Positions 52,217-62,490 of a stretch of DNA of 64,000 bases are shown here, one piece after another. This DNA comes from Anaerorudis cellulosivorans (GTDB taxonomy: Bacteria; Bacteroidota; Bacteroidia; Bacteroidales; Dysgonomonadaceae), in contig NZ_JAPCWE010000014.1 of assembly GCF_025943985.1 (NCBI RefSeq), forward strand, positions 1 to 64,000, written 5' to 3'. The translations under genes and the position numbers were made by a program. The notes below the pieces were generated by a model. That model was not told where the DNA came from, searched no databases, and was given only the letters and a program-made list of their open reading frames with translations. Each line of letters opens with the position of its first letter. Positions within the stretch are counted from its first letter, which is position 1.

Positions 52217-52927
52217 TTAATTTGCCGGTTCATTCAAAATGTCCATGAATTCCATGATGCGCATCTCCATTCTATTCACGATCCCTTTTATTTGTGTAGT
52301 AAGGTAGTTATATGCAAACAGCGCAATAATGCCGACGATAAGTCCGCCTACGGTTGTGATCAGCGCTTCATAAATGCCTGTTGACAATATATTTACATTT
52401 ACATTAACACCTGCACTTGCCATGCTCATAAAGGCTTTAACCATGCCGGTAACCGTTCCGAGAAATCCAATCATCGGGGCACCTGCGGCTGTGGTAGCCA
52501 AAATGGGTAATCCTTTTTCGAGTTTGGCAATTTCTATGTTTCCAACATTTTCTATTGCTTCTGTAATATCACTCATGGGGCGTCCCAAACGGGAAATGCC
52601 TTTTTCTACCATTCTTGAAGCGGGGGTATCGGTTTTTCTGCAAAGTGCCAATGCAGATTCAATTTTTCCTTCATGAATATAATCTTTAATACGATTCATA
52701 AATGAATCATCCTCTTTTCCCGCATTACGGATTACCAAGATCCGTTCAATCAACACGTAAATAGAAAGGAGTAGCAAAACAAAGAGTACAATCATAAGCC
52801 ATCCGCCTTTGATGGCAAGATCGAAAGTGTTGATTGCTGTTTCCGGGGTTTCCACGGTGGTCGTTACTTGTTCCCCCATTTCCCTGAGCGTGTCGTATGC
52901 TGCTGTCGGTATTTGTAACAGATTCAT
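52217..52927 (-). CDS. exbB: ExbB/TolQ-type proton channel protein
   Basis: The 236-residue MotA/TolQ/ExbB protein has three transmembrane helices (about 35-58, 135-160 and 180-205), with LATTAAGAPMIGFLGTVTGMVKAF as the channel motif. It forms the pentameric stator with ExbD. It is first in exbB-exbD-tonB-DJ-1, and is preceded by pdxJ in the same direction with a 77-nt gap. Confidence 0.94.
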   Translation of the reverse strand: MNLLQIPTAAYDTLREMGEQVTTTVETPETAINTFDLAIKGGWLMIVLFVLLLLSIYVLIERILVIRNAGKEDDSFMNRIKDYIHEGKIESALALCRKTDTPASRMVEKGISRLGRPMSDITEAIENVGNIEIAKLEKGLPILATTAAGAPMIGFLGTVTGMVKAFMSMASAGVNVNVNILSTGIYEALITTVGGLIVGIIALFAYNYLTTQIKGIVNRMEMRIMEFMDILNEPAN

Positions 52928-53004
52928 TCTGATAATTTACTTTACTGATTTACTATTTTTCTTTCAAAATTTGTTTATGGTGTAAAGATAATATTTCAAC
53001 AGGA

Positions 53005-53736
53005 TTAATCCTGATTTTCAGGCATCTTTAAACAATTTTTATACGCTTTTATTGTTTTTTCGAGTCCCATATACAAGGCATCACAAATGAGTGCATGACC
53101 TATGGAAACTTCACTAAGCCATGGAATATGAACATAAAAATAGTTTAAATTATTCAAATTCAAATCGTGACCCGCGTTTACGCCAAGACCAAGTTTTTTT
53201 GCCAGTATTGCTGCTTCCACATAAGGAGCAACAGCTTTTTCTTTATCTTTCTCGAACATTTCTGCATAGGGTCCGGTATATAGCTCGATTCGATCAGTTC
53301 CGATGGCAGAGGCTCCTTCTATCATTTCGAGGTCCGGATTTACAAATATGGAGGTGCGGATGCCCAACGACTGAAACTCGTTTACAACATCCGTGAGAAA
53401 ATCTTTATGAGTGACAGTATCCCATCCGGTGTTGGAAGTGATGGCATCATGAGCATCGGGAACCAATGTAACTTGGGTAGGCCGTATTTTCTTAATCAAC
53501 GAAATAAATTCAGGAGAAGGATTCCCCTCGATATTGAACTCCGTATAAACTTTCGGTTGTAAATCGAACACATCTTTTCGTTTGATGTGTCTTTCGTCAG
53601 GACGAGGATGAACGGTGATTCCGTCGGCGCCAAAACGTTGGCAGTCAATTGCTACTTGAACTACATTCGGTAAATCGCCTCCACGCGAGTTTCTCAAGGT
53701 GGCTATTTTGTTGATATTAACGCTTAATTTTGTCAT
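53005..53736 (-). CDS. pdxJ: Pyridoxine 5'-phosphate synthase
   Basis: The 243-residue TIM-barrel enzyme condenses deoxyxylulose phosphate with aminoacetone phosphate to make pyridoxine phosphate. Clear motifs are [19 protein letters not shown] at the start, [46 protein letters not shown] and [15 protein letters not shown]. The second ATG (53736) is preferred to 53745 because the family starts at MTKLSVN. PLP is the cofactor of the aminotransferase at 16473. Confidence 0.95.
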   Translation of the reverse strand: MTKLSVNINKIATLRNSRGGDLPNVVQVAIDCQRFGADGITVHPRPDERHIKRKDVFDLQPKVYTEFNIEGNPSPEFISLIKKIRPTQVTLVPDAHDAITSNTGWDTVTHKDFLTDVVNEFQSLGIRTSIFVNPDLEMIEGASAIGTDRIELYTGPYAEMFEKDKEKAVAPYVEAAILAKKLGLGVNAGHDLNLNNLNYFYVHIPWLSEVSIGHALICDALYMGLEKTIKAYKNCLKMPENQD

Positions 53737-53910
53737 AGCATACACTCCTTAAACTGTTTCCAAGATGGATAACCTAAAAAATAAAAAACTCCTGTTTATT
53801 AAAAAGTAAAGAAAATATAAAAAAACCAATATAAAGTTCGCTGTATCTAAAATTTTTCCATCTTTGTAAACCAAACTACAAAAATAATACGAATAAACCG
53901 TTTTTTAAAC

Positions 53911-54288
53911 ATGTCAACCAAAGAATTTATCAAAAACCAGGTAGAAAAGTTTTCTTCACACATTACGCCTGAGGAGTTTGCCGATTTAACGGAGGCAGAA
54001 AATTCGTTAATTATTTTAGAGGTACCTTCGAAAGATTACACACTCACCGAAATTGCACGAATCATTGAAAGTAACAATGCTCATGTCATGAGTTTATCTG
54101 TTTTGCCGGTTTCGGATGGTTCAACACTTCTTATATCCATTAAATTGGATATTTCAGATCTTACCCCTGTATTGCGTAGTTTTGAGCGGTTCAATTATAA
54201 TGTCATTTATTATTACATGAAAGAAGGTGAAATCAACGATATACAAAGAGAGCGCCTTCAGGAGTTGTTGTTTTATCTCAACATGTAA
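53911..54288 (+). CDS. ACT-type domain protein, apparently without CBS domains
   Basis: The 125-residue protein has a short helical N-terminus and one ACT-like domain (about 40-115; LIILEVPSKDYTLTEIARIIESNNAHV and LLISIKLDISDLTPVLRSFERFNYNVIYYY). As I recall the family, related Bacteroidales genes between pdxJ and nadK encode two CBS domains before this region; these are missing here. It is followed by nadK (27 nt), suggesting a joint operon. Function unknown; it may be a ligand sensor. Confidence 0.65.
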   Translation: MSTKEFIKNQVEKFSSHITPEEFADLTEAENSLIILEVPSKDYTLTEIARIIESNNAHVMSLSVLPVSDGSTLLISIKLDISDLTPVLRSFERFNYNVIYYYMKEGEINDIQRERLQELLFYLNM

Positions 54289-54315
54289 TTTAGATCAATA
54301 ATGAAGTTATTTTAA

Positions 54316-55206
54316 ATGGATATGAAAATAGCGTTATTTGGCAATACTTCTTCTGATAGAGATCCTCAATTTGAAAAATATATATTTTCTGTATGTGAGG
54401 CAATAAAAAGATATCCCATTCATCTTTATCTGCCTGATATGCTTTTTTATTCTCTTTCGCCCGATATTCAAGATAAAATTCGTCCTATGTGCATACTCTT
54501 TGATGTAACACCGCCGGTGGATATGGCAATGAGTGTGGGAGGCGATGGTACTTTTTTGCGCACGGCTTCGATAATTGGCGATATGGAAATACCTATTTTG
54601 GGAATTAACACCGGGAGATTAGGATTTCTTGCGGATATCAATTGCGATGAATTGGATGATACGCTACGGGAGATTGTAGAAAATAAATATCGAATAGAAG
54701 AACGTATATTGCTCGAAATCGACACAAATGATGAACCCAATCCTTTTGGCAGCATCTGTGCATTAAATGAAGTGGCCATTCTGAAACAGGATACGGCATC
54801 CATGCTTTCCATTCATGCTTATATCAATGGTGAATATTTAACATCGTATCGGGCTGACGGGTTGGTAATAGCTACTCCTACCGGTTCCACAGCCTATTCT
54901 CTCAGCATTGGCGGCCCTATTTTGGTTCCCACATCACCCAGCATTATTTTGGCTGCCATTGCTCCTCACAGTCTTACGGCAAGGCCATTGGTTGTAGGCG
55001 ACGATAGCCGTATTTCGTTAAAAATTGAAAGCAGGAGCAAGCACTATCTGGTATCTCTCGACGGACAGTCGCAAATATTCAATGAGCATACCCTTATCGA
55101 GGTTTATAAAGCACCTTATACTCAGAAAGTAGTAAAACGCCTAAACCATACTTTTTTTAAAACACTTCGTGATAAATTAATGTGGGGTGCCGATCTTAGA
55201 AAATAA
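54316..55206 (+). CDS. nadK: NAD kinase
   Basis: The 296-residue enzyme phosphorylates NAD to NADP. Family motifs are MSVGGDGTFLRTA (GGDG), GINTGRLGFLADI, ICALNEVAI (NE), YRADGLVIATPTGSTAYSLSIGGPI and HSLTARPLVV. Length is typical. It ends 28 nt before the convergent decarboxylase operon. Confidence 0.96.
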   Translation: MDMKIALFGNTSSDRDPQFEKYIFSVCEAIKRYPIHLYLPDMLFYSLSPDIQDKIRPMCILFDVTPPVDMAMSVGGDGTFLRTASIIGDMEIPILGINTGRLGFLADINCDELDDTLREIVENKYRIEERILLEIDTNDEPNPFGSICALNEVAILKQDTASMLSIHAYINGEYLTSYRADGLVIATPTGSTAYSLSIGGPILVPTSPSIILAAIAPHSLTARPLVVGDDSRISLKIESRSKHYLVSLDGQSQIFNEHTLIEVYKAPYTQKVVKRLNHTFFKTLRDKLMWGADLRK

Positions 55207-55234
55207 AAATCGATTATGTATCCGTGATTTTCCT

Positions 55235-55417
55235 CTAATTTTGAGTTTCATCTTCGGTTTCTACCTCAACAGAATTTCCCTCTGCGCTCACTTCTTCTTT
55301 ATAGGGTAAAAATGTATCGAGTGCAAGAATCAGCAGGTAAAAGATAGCCATAAAAATGAATACTCCGATTATTCCTATACCTGCAATTTCCAATGCTTTT
55401 TCTATTGCTTGTGTCAT
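55235..55417 (-). CDS. Small membrane protein, possible OadG-like gamma subunit
   Basis: A 60-residue protein with one transmembrane helix (about 12-36, GIGIIGVFIFMAIFYLLILAL) and an acidic C-terminal tail. It is last in the methylmalonyl-CoA decarboxylase operon, 12 nt after the second OadB gene. Sodium-pump decarboxylase gamma subunits have this shape (single helix plus a polar tail), so it may be the gamma partner of that second OadB. Sequence alone is too short to be sure. Confidence 0.6.
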   Translation of the reverse strand: MTQAIEKALEIAGIGIIGVFIFMAIFYLLILALDTFLPYKEEVSAEGNSVEVETEDETQN

Positions 55418-55429
55418 AATGATCTGTTT

Positions 55430-56587
55430 TTATGCCAATAATGGAACCAATGTTAAGATAATGCCACCGGCTACAACAGAGCCGATCTGACCTCCGACAT
55501 TTGCACTGATTGCCGGCATGAGCAGGTAATTGAACGGGTCTTCTTTCTGACCCATCTGATGAATTACACGAGCCGACATGGGAAATGCCGATATTCCGCA
55601 TGCTCCGATCATCGGATTGATTTTATTTCCTTCTTTACGGAACAGATTCATGAATTTTGCAAAAATTACGCCGCCAAATGTGTCAAAAATGAATGCAAAT
55701 AATCCTAAGGCAATAATGATGAGCGTATCCACACGAATGAAACGATCGGATGTCATGGTGCTGGCAATGGTAATACCTAACAACAGGGTTACCAGACTCG
55801 CCAATTCGTTTTGTGCTGCTAACGACAACTTGTTTAGTACTCCGCATTCGCGTATCAAATTACCGAACATTAAAAAACCGATAAGTGCTAACGATGACGG
55901 GGCAATGATCCCGGCTACGATCGTTACAGCAATGGGGAATGCTATCAGGGCTTTTTTCGATATTTTTTTGTTGTAATTTCCTGCTGTGGACATCCGAATC
56001 AATCGTTCTTTTTTGCTCGTCAACAATCGTATAACCGGAGGTTGAATAATGGGTACCAGAGCCATATAAGAATATGCCGCTACAGAAATAGGGCCGAGCA
56101 GATTGGGCGCAAATCGTGAAGCCACTACAATAGATGTGGGTCCGTCGGCTGCACCGATAATTCCGATGGAAGCAGCTTCTCTTAAATCGTACCCCAGCAA
56201 TGAAGCAAAAATCATGGTCATAAAGATACCGAACTGAGCAGCAGCTCCAAACAGCAACAACGATGGATTGCGAAACAGGGGCGAAAAATCAATCATTGCC
56301 CCAATGGCAACAAATATCAGCAGAGGAAAGATTTCGGTAACTATTCCTGCATTAAAAAATGTATTCAACACTCCTTCCACGGCTTGTCCCGTAGCAGGAT
56401 CTATTTGTGTAATTGCCGATGAGAAGGGTATGTTTACCAAAATGGCTCCAAACCCAATTGGCAATAATAAAGTAGGTTCATAATTTTTGGCAATAGCCAA
56501 ATAAATAAGAATGAGCCCGATAGCGATCATAACCAAGTCCTGCCATGTCATTGATGCAATTGCAGGCATTAATTGCTCTAATCCCAT
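55430..56587 (-). CDS. Second OadB/MmdB-type sodium-pump decarboxylase beta subunit
   Basis: The 385-residue membrane protein is a paralogue of the gene at 56752. It keeps the sodium-pathway residues known from Klebsiella OadB: the Asp in GIIGAADGPTSIVVASRFAPN and the Asn and Ser of NPMIGACGIS. It differs in the first motif (GAADGPT instead of GGADGPT) and in the final PMSARVIHQMG stretch. It may pump sodium with a different decarboxylase or form mixed complexes. Its own small possible gamma subunit follows. Confidence 0.88.
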   Translation of the reverse strand: MGLEQLMPAIASMTWQDLVMIAIGLILIYLAIAKNYEPTLLLPIGFGAILVNIPFSSAITQIDPATGQAVEGVLNTFFNAGIVTEIFPLLIFVAIGAMIDFSPLFRNPSLLLFGAAAQFGIFMTMIFASLLGYDLREAASIGIIGAADGPTSIVVASRFAPNLLGPISVAAYSYMALVPIIQPPVIRLLTSKKERLIRMSTAGNYNKKISKKALIAFPIAVTIVAGIIAPSSLALIGFLMFGNLIRECGVLNKLSLAAQNELASLVTLLLGITIASTMTSDRFIRVDTLIIIALGLFAFIFDTFGGVIFAKFMNLFRKEGNKINPMIGACGISAFPMSARVIHQMGQKEDPFNYLLMPAISANVGGQIGSVVAGGIILTLVPLLA

Positions 56588-56751
56588 AATAATTTCTCCA
56601 TTAATATATAGTTAACCATTTTTGAATTATTCATTTCCAAAATTTGTTGTTCCTTAGTTTTCCGTAGCAGGTAAAATCCTCATCCTTTTGGATATTCTTC
56701 AAAAAAAGGTTTACGAGTAGCGGGATACGGTTTTATTTCACTTCATTAGCG

Positions 56752-57909
56752 TTAACCCAAGAAACCAAGCATAATACCGGCAGCCACAGCCGATCCGATC
56801 ACTCCGGCAACATTGGGTCCCATTGCGTGCATCAAGAGATAATTGGAGGGATCGTATTCCAATCCGATTATTTGGGAAATTCGAGCTGAATCGGGAACAG
56901 CCGATACACCGGCATTACCAATAAGCGGATTGATTTTGTTCTCTTTTTTCAAGAATAAATTAAATATTTTTACAAAAAGAATTCCGGCTATGGTTGCAAT
57001 AATAAAGGATAGCGCTCCAATAATAAATACTTTAACGGACTGTGCCGTTAAGAATGTGGTAGCTTGAGTAGATACACCTACAGTTAATCCTAAAAGGATA
57101 GTAACGATATCGATTAGCGGCCCACGAGCGGTTTCAGCCAAGCGACGTGTAACGCCCGATTCTTTGAGCAAATTTCCGAAGAATAACATTCCCAATAGCG
57201 GGAGTCCTGATGGGACGAGGAATGCGGTAAGTAACAATCCTACGATAGGGAATAAAATTTTTTCTGTTTGTGAAATCACTCTGGGTGGGGTCATATGGAT
57301 AACGCGTTCCTTTTTAGTAGTTAACAGCCGCATGAATGGAGGCTGTATAATCGGTACTAATGCCATATATGAATATGCCGAGACAGCTATGGCCCCCATC
57401 AGATTAGGGGCTAATTTTGAAGAAAGAAAAATGGCGGTCGGCCCGTCGGCTCCTCCGATAATTCCTATGGCTCCGGCTTGATTGGGTTCAAATCCCAATT
57501 GTAAGGCAATGATATAGGCTCCAAATATACCGAATTGACAGGCTGCACCTATCAAAATAAGTTTGGGGTTGGCAATCAGTGCCGAGAAATCGGTCATTGC
57601 ACCGATACCCAAAAAAATAAGCGGCGGATACCATCCCTGTACCACTCCCTGATAGAGGATGTTTAAAACTGAACCTTCTTCATAGATGCCAACTTTTAGG
57701 TTTGCTGCTTCGTCAAAAGGAATATTACCAATGAGCATACCAAAACCTATGGGAATTAAAAGAAGAGGTTCAAACTCGAATTTAATAGCCAAAAAAATAA
57801 ACAATAATCCTACCAGAATCATGATGATATGGCCCGGTTCGGCATTGGCAAAGCCGGTAAATCCCCAAAAAGTTTGTAAATTATCTCCTAACGATAATAA
57901 TGTATTCAT
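56752..57909 (-). CDS. Methylmalonyl-CoA decarboxylase beta subunit (OadB/MmdB)
   Basis: The 385-residue integral membrane protein decarboxylates carboxybiotin and exports sodium ions. It has the OadB signatures GAIGIIGGADGPTAIFLSSKLAPN and NPLIGNAGVSAVPDSAR, with all known functional residues (Asp, Asn, Ser). It lies 12 nt after the biotin carrier gene and heads the two-OadB tandem. It couples propionate formation to a sodium gradient. Confidence 0.93.
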   Translation of the reverse strand: MNTLLSLGDNLQTFWGFTGFANAEPGHIIMILVGLLFIFLAIKFEFEPLLLIPIGFGMLIGNIPFDEAANLKVGIYEEGSVLNILYQGVVQGWYPPLIFLGIGAMTDFSALIANPKLILIGAACQFGIFGAYIIALQLGFEPNQAGAIGIIGGADGPTAIFLSSKLAPNLMGAIAVSAYSYMALVPIIQPPFMRLLTTKKERVIHMTPPRVISQTEKILFPIVGLLLTAFLVPSGLPLLGMLFFGNLLKESGVTRRLAETARGPLIDIVTILLGLTVGVSTQATTFLTAQSVKVFIIGALSFIIATIAGILFVKIFNLFLKKENKINPLIGNAGVSAVPDSARISQIIGLEYDPSNYLLMHAMGPNVAGVIGSAVAAGIMLGFLG

Positions 57910-57921
57910 TATATCCGGTTT

Positions 57922-58368
57922 TTATTCGATTACTACCAAATCTGCGCCTTCAAGAACGTTGTCGCCTTTATTTACCAATATTTGTGTTACTTTTCCATTG
58001 GTGTTGGCAAGAATGTTGTTTTCCATTTTCATTGCTTCGAGAATCATCAAGGTTTGACCTTTTTTCACTTGGTCTCCTACTTTGCATTTGATATCGATGA
58101 TAATTCCCGGCAAAGGAGATTGAATAACGTTTTTGGCTGGCGATGCTGATGGCCTAGTTACCAATGGAGTAGTGGCGCTTTTTGGAGTAGGAGCCGGAGC
58201 AGCCTCACGACTCGGACGTCTTACACCTACCAATGGTTTTTTGGTTTTTTGTTCCAGTTCTACAGTATAGGGAATTCCGTTCACTTCCAATTCTATCGTT
58301 GAATCATCGGAGTTAAGAATAACAACTCTGTATGGTGCTCCGTTAATTTTATAATTTAATTCTTTCAT
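57922..58368 (-). CDS. Biotin carboxyl carrier subunit of the decarboxylase
   Basis: The 148-residue protein has an N-terminal beta segment, a Pro/Ala-rich flexible linker (about 48-80, EAAPAPTPKSATTPLVTRP) and a biotinyl domain (about 80-148) with the biotinylation motif LEAMKMENN. It carries CO2 from the MmdA carboxyltransferase to the OadB membrane subunit. It sits between the LTD/OadG-like gene and oadB. Confidence 0.94.
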   Translation of the reverse strand: MKELNYKINGAPYRVVILNSDDSTIELEVNGIPYTVELEQKTKKPLVGVRRPSREAAPAPTPKSATTPLVTRPSASPAKNVIQSPLPGIIIDIKCKVGDQVKKGQTLMILEAMKMENNILANTNGKVTQILVNKGDNVLEGADLVVIE

Positions 58369-58395
58369 CGGAATATATTTTGATCGTGTTACTTC

Positions 58396-59307
58396 TTATT
58401 TATTAGGGAGTTGACGCAATGTGTATATTTTTGAACTCCACGGAGAATAATTCTTTTTAACTTGTTGTATGGTTAAAATGGTACTTTCTATGTCGTGTTG
58501 ATCTTCTTTTAATTCGGTTATTGCTGCCGCTATGGCTGCCAACACTTCGCCCGACAATTGGGATTCACTTCGGGCAGCGGAAAGTTTCCTCCTTCCGGCG
58601 ACTCTTTTTTGTGTCATATTTTTTGAAAAATTACCTATACAATGAAACATGAGATAAAGGAGGAATAACCCGGTGAACACTACCAGCATAGAGGTAATGG
58701 TAATTATTATTCCCAATGGATCGTTTCTTTTCATTTCTGCTATCTTGGGATTTTCTGCTATAATTGCATTGTTGCTGTTTGGGGTCACTCTTTCCAGAAT
58801 GGTTGCCATCAGGTTCCCTTCTTCATCATATTTAAAACCGTCCTTAGGATAACCAAAGGTTTTATCGGCGGGGATTCCTTTGGGTACAATAATTTCATCG
58901 ATCAGCGTTTTCCCATCAACATCATATAAAGCAATATAGTTTTCTCTTGTCGAGTCCAGTTCAAAGTTGGTGTGAAAATTTCCATGAAACGGTTTGGCAT
59001 CGGCCCAGAATATGGCTTGTTGATAGGGCTTAATCCGGGTTCTCACGTCTCCCAAGGGAATCGGATACATTTTAGGATTGTTCTTATCGGTTGTAAGATA
59101 CATTCCTCCCAGATCCTGTGTTTTGGCCGTGTTGTTGTAAATTTCGATCCATCCGTTGCGTTGGCCAAATTCGTCTATCATGTTGGTTTTATTATTGACC
59201 ATGACTTCATTGATAACCCACGACGGATTTTTTTTCTTAGTTGAACAACTGCCAAAAGTCAAAGTAATGGCAAGGAGCAGGAATCCTATTTGATTAAGTT
59301 TTGTCAT
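58396..59307 (-). CDS. Lamin-tail-domain lipoprotein fused to an OadG-like gamma helix
   Basis: The 303-residue protein has a lipobox LTFGSC (Cys20), a lamin-tail-like beta domain (about 30-190; WVINEVMVNNKTNMIDEFGQRNGWIEIYNN, LGGMYLTTD) and, after residue 195, a transmembrane helix (GIIITITSMLVVFTGLFLLYLMFH) plus a cytoplasmic polar tail resembling OadG gamma. A surface or periplasmic LTD joined to a sodium-pump gamma subunit is typical of Bacteroidetes operons of this kind. Its LTD function is unknown. Confidence 0.8.
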   Translation of the reverse strand: MTKLNQIGFLLLAITLTFGSCSTKKKNPSWVINEVMVNNKTNMIDEFGQRNGWIEIYNNTAKTQDLGGMYLTTDKNNPKMYPIPLGDVRTRIKPYQQAIFWADAKPFHGNFHTNFELDSTRENYIALYDVDGKTLIDEIIVPKGIPADKTFGYPKDGFKYDEEGNLMATILERVTPNSNNAIIAENPKIAEMKRNDPLGIIITITSMLVVFTGLFLLYLMFHCIGNFSKNMTQKRVAGRRKLSAARSESQLSGEVLAAIAAAITELKEDQHDIESTILTIQQVKKNYSPWSSKIYTLRQLPNK

Positions 59308-59320
59308 AATTTTCCACTTA

Positions 59321-60883
59321 TTATAAAGGCAAATTATCGTGTTTTTTGGGAGGATTCACCAATTTTTTTGTTTGCAGTTGCTGTAAAGCGCGAATGATGC
59401 GGAAACGCGTATTTCGAGGTTCGATAATATCGTCGATATAACCATAACGCGCAGCGTTATATGGATTAGCAAACAATTTGTTGTACTCGTTCTTCTTTTC
59501 TTCTATAATAGCTGCCTGTTTTTCGGGATCCTTTTCTGCTGCAATTTCTTTACTATAGAGTACTTCTATTGCACCCTCGGCACCCATAACGGCTATTTCG
59601 GCACTCGGCCATGCATAATTGATATCGCCGCGAAGTTGCTTGCAGCTCATAACAATGTGTGCTCCACCATACGATTTTCGTAAGGTAACGGTAATTTTGG
59701 GAACAGTGGCCTCGCCGTATGCATACAATAATTTGGCCCCGTGAGTAATTACACCGCCATATTCTTGTCCTGTACCGGGAAGAAATCCGGGAACGTCAAC
59801 CAACGAAACGATTGGGATATTGAATGCATCGCAAAAACGGACAAAACGTGCACCCTTGCGCGAAGCATTTATATCGAGAACTCCGGCAAGATATTTGGGC
59901 TGATTAGCCACGATACCAACTGTTTGTCCATTAAAACGGGCAAACCCCACGATGATGTTTTTTGCATAGTCGGCGTGAACTTCAAGAAACTCACCTTTAT
60001 CGATGATAGCACCAATCACTTCATACATGTCGTATGGTTTATTGGGGCTGTCCGGTATGATTTCGTTTAAGGAGTCTTCCAATCGGTCAATGGGATCATC
60101 GTTGGGAAACAGTGGAGGATCTTCAAGATTGTTCTGAGGCAGAAAACTGAGGAGTTTGCGGATAAGTTTCATACCGTCTTCTTCTGTTTGCACAGCAAAT
60201 TGTGCTACTCCCGATTTTGAAGTATGTACCGATGCTCCTCCCAATTGTTCTTGAGTAACATCTTCTCCGGTAACCGTTTTCACTACTTTGGGGCCGGTAA
60301 GGAACATGTAAGATGTTCCTTCCGTCATAATGATGAAATCGGTTAGCGCAGGTGAATAAACGGCACCCCCTGCACATGGCCCGAAGATGGCCGATATCTG
60401 AGGAATTACACCGGATGCCAATATGTTACGTTGGAAAATTTCGGCATATCCTGCCAATGCATTGATTCCTTCTTGGATACGAGCTCCTCCCGAGTCATTG
60501 ATGCCGATAAGCGGAGCGCCCATTTTCATGGCCTGATCCATCACTTTACATATTTTCTTTGCCTGCATTTCGGAAAGTGAACCGCCGAAAACCGTAAAGT
60601 CTTGTGCAAAAACATAAACCAGACGTCCTTCAATGGTGCCATATCCGGCTACAACGCCATCACCAAGATATTTTTGGTTTTCCATTCCGAAGTTGTGGCA
60701 GCGATGTTCCACAAACATATCGAATTCTTCGAAACTTCCCTCATCCAGCAACATGGCGATGCGCTCGCGCGCTGTATATTTCCCTTTCAGGTGTTGGGAT
60801 TCTATTCTTTTTAAACCTCCTCCCAAACGAGCCTTTTCACGTAACTCTATTAGCTCTTTTATTTTTTCGAGTTGAGTGCTCAT
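59321..60883 (-). CDS. mmdA: Methylmalonyl-CoA decarboxylase/carboxyltransferase alpha subunit
   Basis: The 520-residue carboxyltransferase transfers the carboxyl group from methylmalonyl-CoA to biotin. It has crotonase-like oxyanion glycine pairs ([39 protein letters not shown]) and the C-terminal [35 protein letters not shown] and [16 protein letters not shown]. Together with the membrane subunits it makes propionyl-CoA and a sodium gradient. It is the second gene after the epimerase. Confidence 0.96.
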   Translation of the reverse strand: MSTQLEKIKELIELREKARLGGGLKRIESQHLKGKYTARERIAMLLDEGSFEEFDMFVEHRCHNFGMENQKYLGDGVVAGYGTIEGRLVYVFAQDFTVFGGSLSEMQAKKICKVMDQAMKMGAPLIGINDSGGARIQEGINALAGYAEIFQRNILASGVIPQISAIFGPCAGGAVYSPALTDFIIMTEGTSYMFLTGPKVVKTVTGEDVTQEQLGGASVHTSKSGVAQFAVQTEEDGMKLIRKLLSFLPQNNLEDPPLFPNDDPIDRLEDSLNEIIPDSPNKPYDMYEVIGAIIDKGEFLEVHADYAKNIIVGFARFNGQTVGIVANQPKYLAGVLDINASRKGARFVRFCDAFNIPIVSLVDVPGFLPGTGQEYGGVITHGAKLLYAYGEATVPKITVTLRKSYGGAHIVMSCKQLRGDINYAWPSAEIAVMGAEGAIEVLYSKEIAAEKDPEKQAAIIEEKKNEYNKLFANPYNAARYGYIDDIIEPRNTRFRIIRALQQLQTKKLVNPPKKHDNLPL

Positions 60884-60956
60884 ATCTATGGTTATATTTT
60901 TTGAAAATGGATAGTAAAGATGTATTTGTTTCCTTATTAGCGATATATCGAAATTT

Positions 60957-61364
60957 TTATTCCGGATGCTCGCAAAGTTCAGTTAAAACGCTGCCTGTCG
61001 ATTTGGGGTGTAAAAAAGCAATATTCAACCCTTCTGCCCCGGGTCTGGGGTGTTGGTCGATCAAGCGAATGCCTTTGGCCTCCATTTCTCTCAGCGCTTC
61101 TTCCACATTTTTAGTAGCAAAAGCAATGTGATGCACGCCTTCTCCTTTTTTTTCGATGAATTTGGCAATGGTGCTGTCTTCGCAGGTTGGCTCCAGTAAT
61201 TCAATTTTGGTTTGTCCGATCTTGAAGAAAGCTGTTTTTACTTTTTGATCCTCTACTGTTTCAATGTTGTAGCATTTTAGTCCGAGAACTCCCTCGTAGT
61301 AAGGGAGTTGCTCTTCTATGCTTTTAACGGCAATTCCAATGTGTTCAATGTGGGTAATTTCCAT
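60957..61364 (-). CDS. mce: Methylmalonyl-CoA epimerase
   Basis: The 135-residue glyoxalase-fold protein interconverts (R)- and (S)-methylmalonyl-CoA. It shows [23 protein letters not shown], the metal-site segment [30 protein letters not shown] and the final [17 protein letters not shown]. It is first in the decarboxylase operon, directly downstream of a TACCTTTG promoter, which is the expected order for the succinate-propionate route. Confidence 0.95.
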   Translation of the reverse strand: MEITHIEHIGIAVKSIEEQLPYYEGVLGLKCYNIETVEDQKVKTAFFKIGQTKIELLEPTCEDSTIAKFIEKKGEGVHHIAFATKNVEEALREMEAKGIRLIDQHPRPGAEGLNIAFLHPKSTGSVLTELCEHPE

Positions 61365-61398
61365 TCTGTTATAATTTTTTAGATACTAAAAAGCACCA

Positions 61399-61406
61399 CA
61401 AAGGTA
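61399..61406 (-). promoter_or_regulatory. -7 promoter box (TACCTTTG) for the mce-mmdA operon
   Basis: The minus strand reads TACCTTTG 35 nt upstream of the mce ATG and matches TAnnTTTG. Confidence 0.65.
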
Positions 61407-61451
61407 CAATTTAATATCTTAGTGTAAAATAATTTTTTTGTTGTAATCCGT

Positions 61452-62435
61452 TTAGATGGAAGAAATGCGGAGTACTTCAAGCAGTTCTTCACTTATTTCG
61501 CGTTCTTTTTTAATTGCTCGTTGAAAAGGGACATAGTCAATTTCGTTCTCGCGAATGCCGATCATTACGTTTCGTTGATCTTCGAGGAATGCCTGAATGG
61601 CTGCAACTCCCATTCTGCTTGCCAGAATTCGGTCTTGGGCCGATGGCGATCCGCCACGTTGCAGGTGACCAAGAATAGACACGCGCACATCGTATTGAGG
61701 GTATTCATTCTTCACGCGTTCGGCCAGTTTCAATGCCCCTCCGGTAACTTCGCTTTCGGTAACCAGCACCATGCTACTGTTTTTTGATTTTCTGAATCCC
61801 TGTTCAATAAGTTCGGCCAACTGGTCTTTTTCTATGCTGATTTCGGGAATAATGGCAGCTTCGGCACCGGCGGCTATAGCACTGTTTAATGCCAAATAAC
61901 CGCAATTGCGTCCCATTACTTCGATGAAGAACAATCGTTCGTGCGATGTGGCTGTATCGCGGATTTTATCCACTGCCTCCATAATGGTGTTCAATGCCGT
62001 ATCGTACCCGATAGTAACATCGGTACCGTTCAGGTCGTTATCGATTGTTCCGGGTAACCCTACGATGGGAATGTTGTATTCGTTGGCAAAAATATTGGCT
62101 CCGGTTAGCGAACCATCTCCTCCGATGACAACAAGAGCATTTATTCCTTCCCTTGTCATGGTTTCGTAGGCAACTTTACGTCCCTCAATCGTTTTAAATT
62201 CGTCGCAACGTGCCGTTTTCAGAATCGTACCGCCACGCTGGATGATGTTGCTCACACTGTCTGTTTTAAATTCCACTACATCTCCGGCAATAAGACCTCT
62301 ATATCCTTTATAAATCCCTTTTACACGGATTCCGTTGAAAATGGCGGCACGGGTTACTGCACGAATAGCAGCATTCATACCCGGAGCATCTCCTCCTGAG
62401 GTAAGAACGCCGATACATTTAATGTTTGATGCCAT
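61452..62435 (-). CDS. pfkA: 6-phosphofructokinase, ATP-dependent type
   Basis: The 327-residue enzyme phosphorylates fructose 6-phosphate. [17 protein letters not shown] is near the start, [10 protein letters not shown] is the nucleotide site, [21 protein letters not shown] is the catalytic loop, and [12 protein letters not shown] binds the sugar. The glycine after GGD and the PGTIDND form (not PKTIDND) indicate ATP rather than pyrophosphate as donor. A TATCTTTG box with TTTG 17 nt upstream precedes it. Confidence 0.96.
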   Translation of the reverse strand: MASNIKCIGVLTSGGDAPGMNAAIRAVTRAAIFNGIRVKGIYKGYRGLIAGDVVEFKTDSVSNIIQRGGTILKTARCDEFKTIEGRKVAYETMTREGINALVVIGGDGSLTGANIFANEYNIPIVGLPGTIDNDLNGTDVTIGYDTALNTIMEAVDKIRDTATSHERLFFIEVMGRNCGYLALNSAIAAGAEAAIIPEISIEKDQLAELIEQGFRKSKNSSMVLVTESEVTGGALKLAERVKNEYPQYDVRVSILGHLQRGGSPSAQDRILASRMGVAAIQAFLEDQRNVMIGIRENEIDYVPFQRAIKKEREISEELLEVLRISSI

Positions 62436-62490
62436 AATGAGAAATTATTTTTTTAGGAAACCTTATGTATTTTCCCAAAACAATGAAGTG

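Noticed and set aside
55235-55417. Dismissing the 60-aa frame as spurious
   Set aside because: It has a clear helix, a 12-nt gap to the upstream gene and a gamma-subunit shape, so it was kept as a gene.
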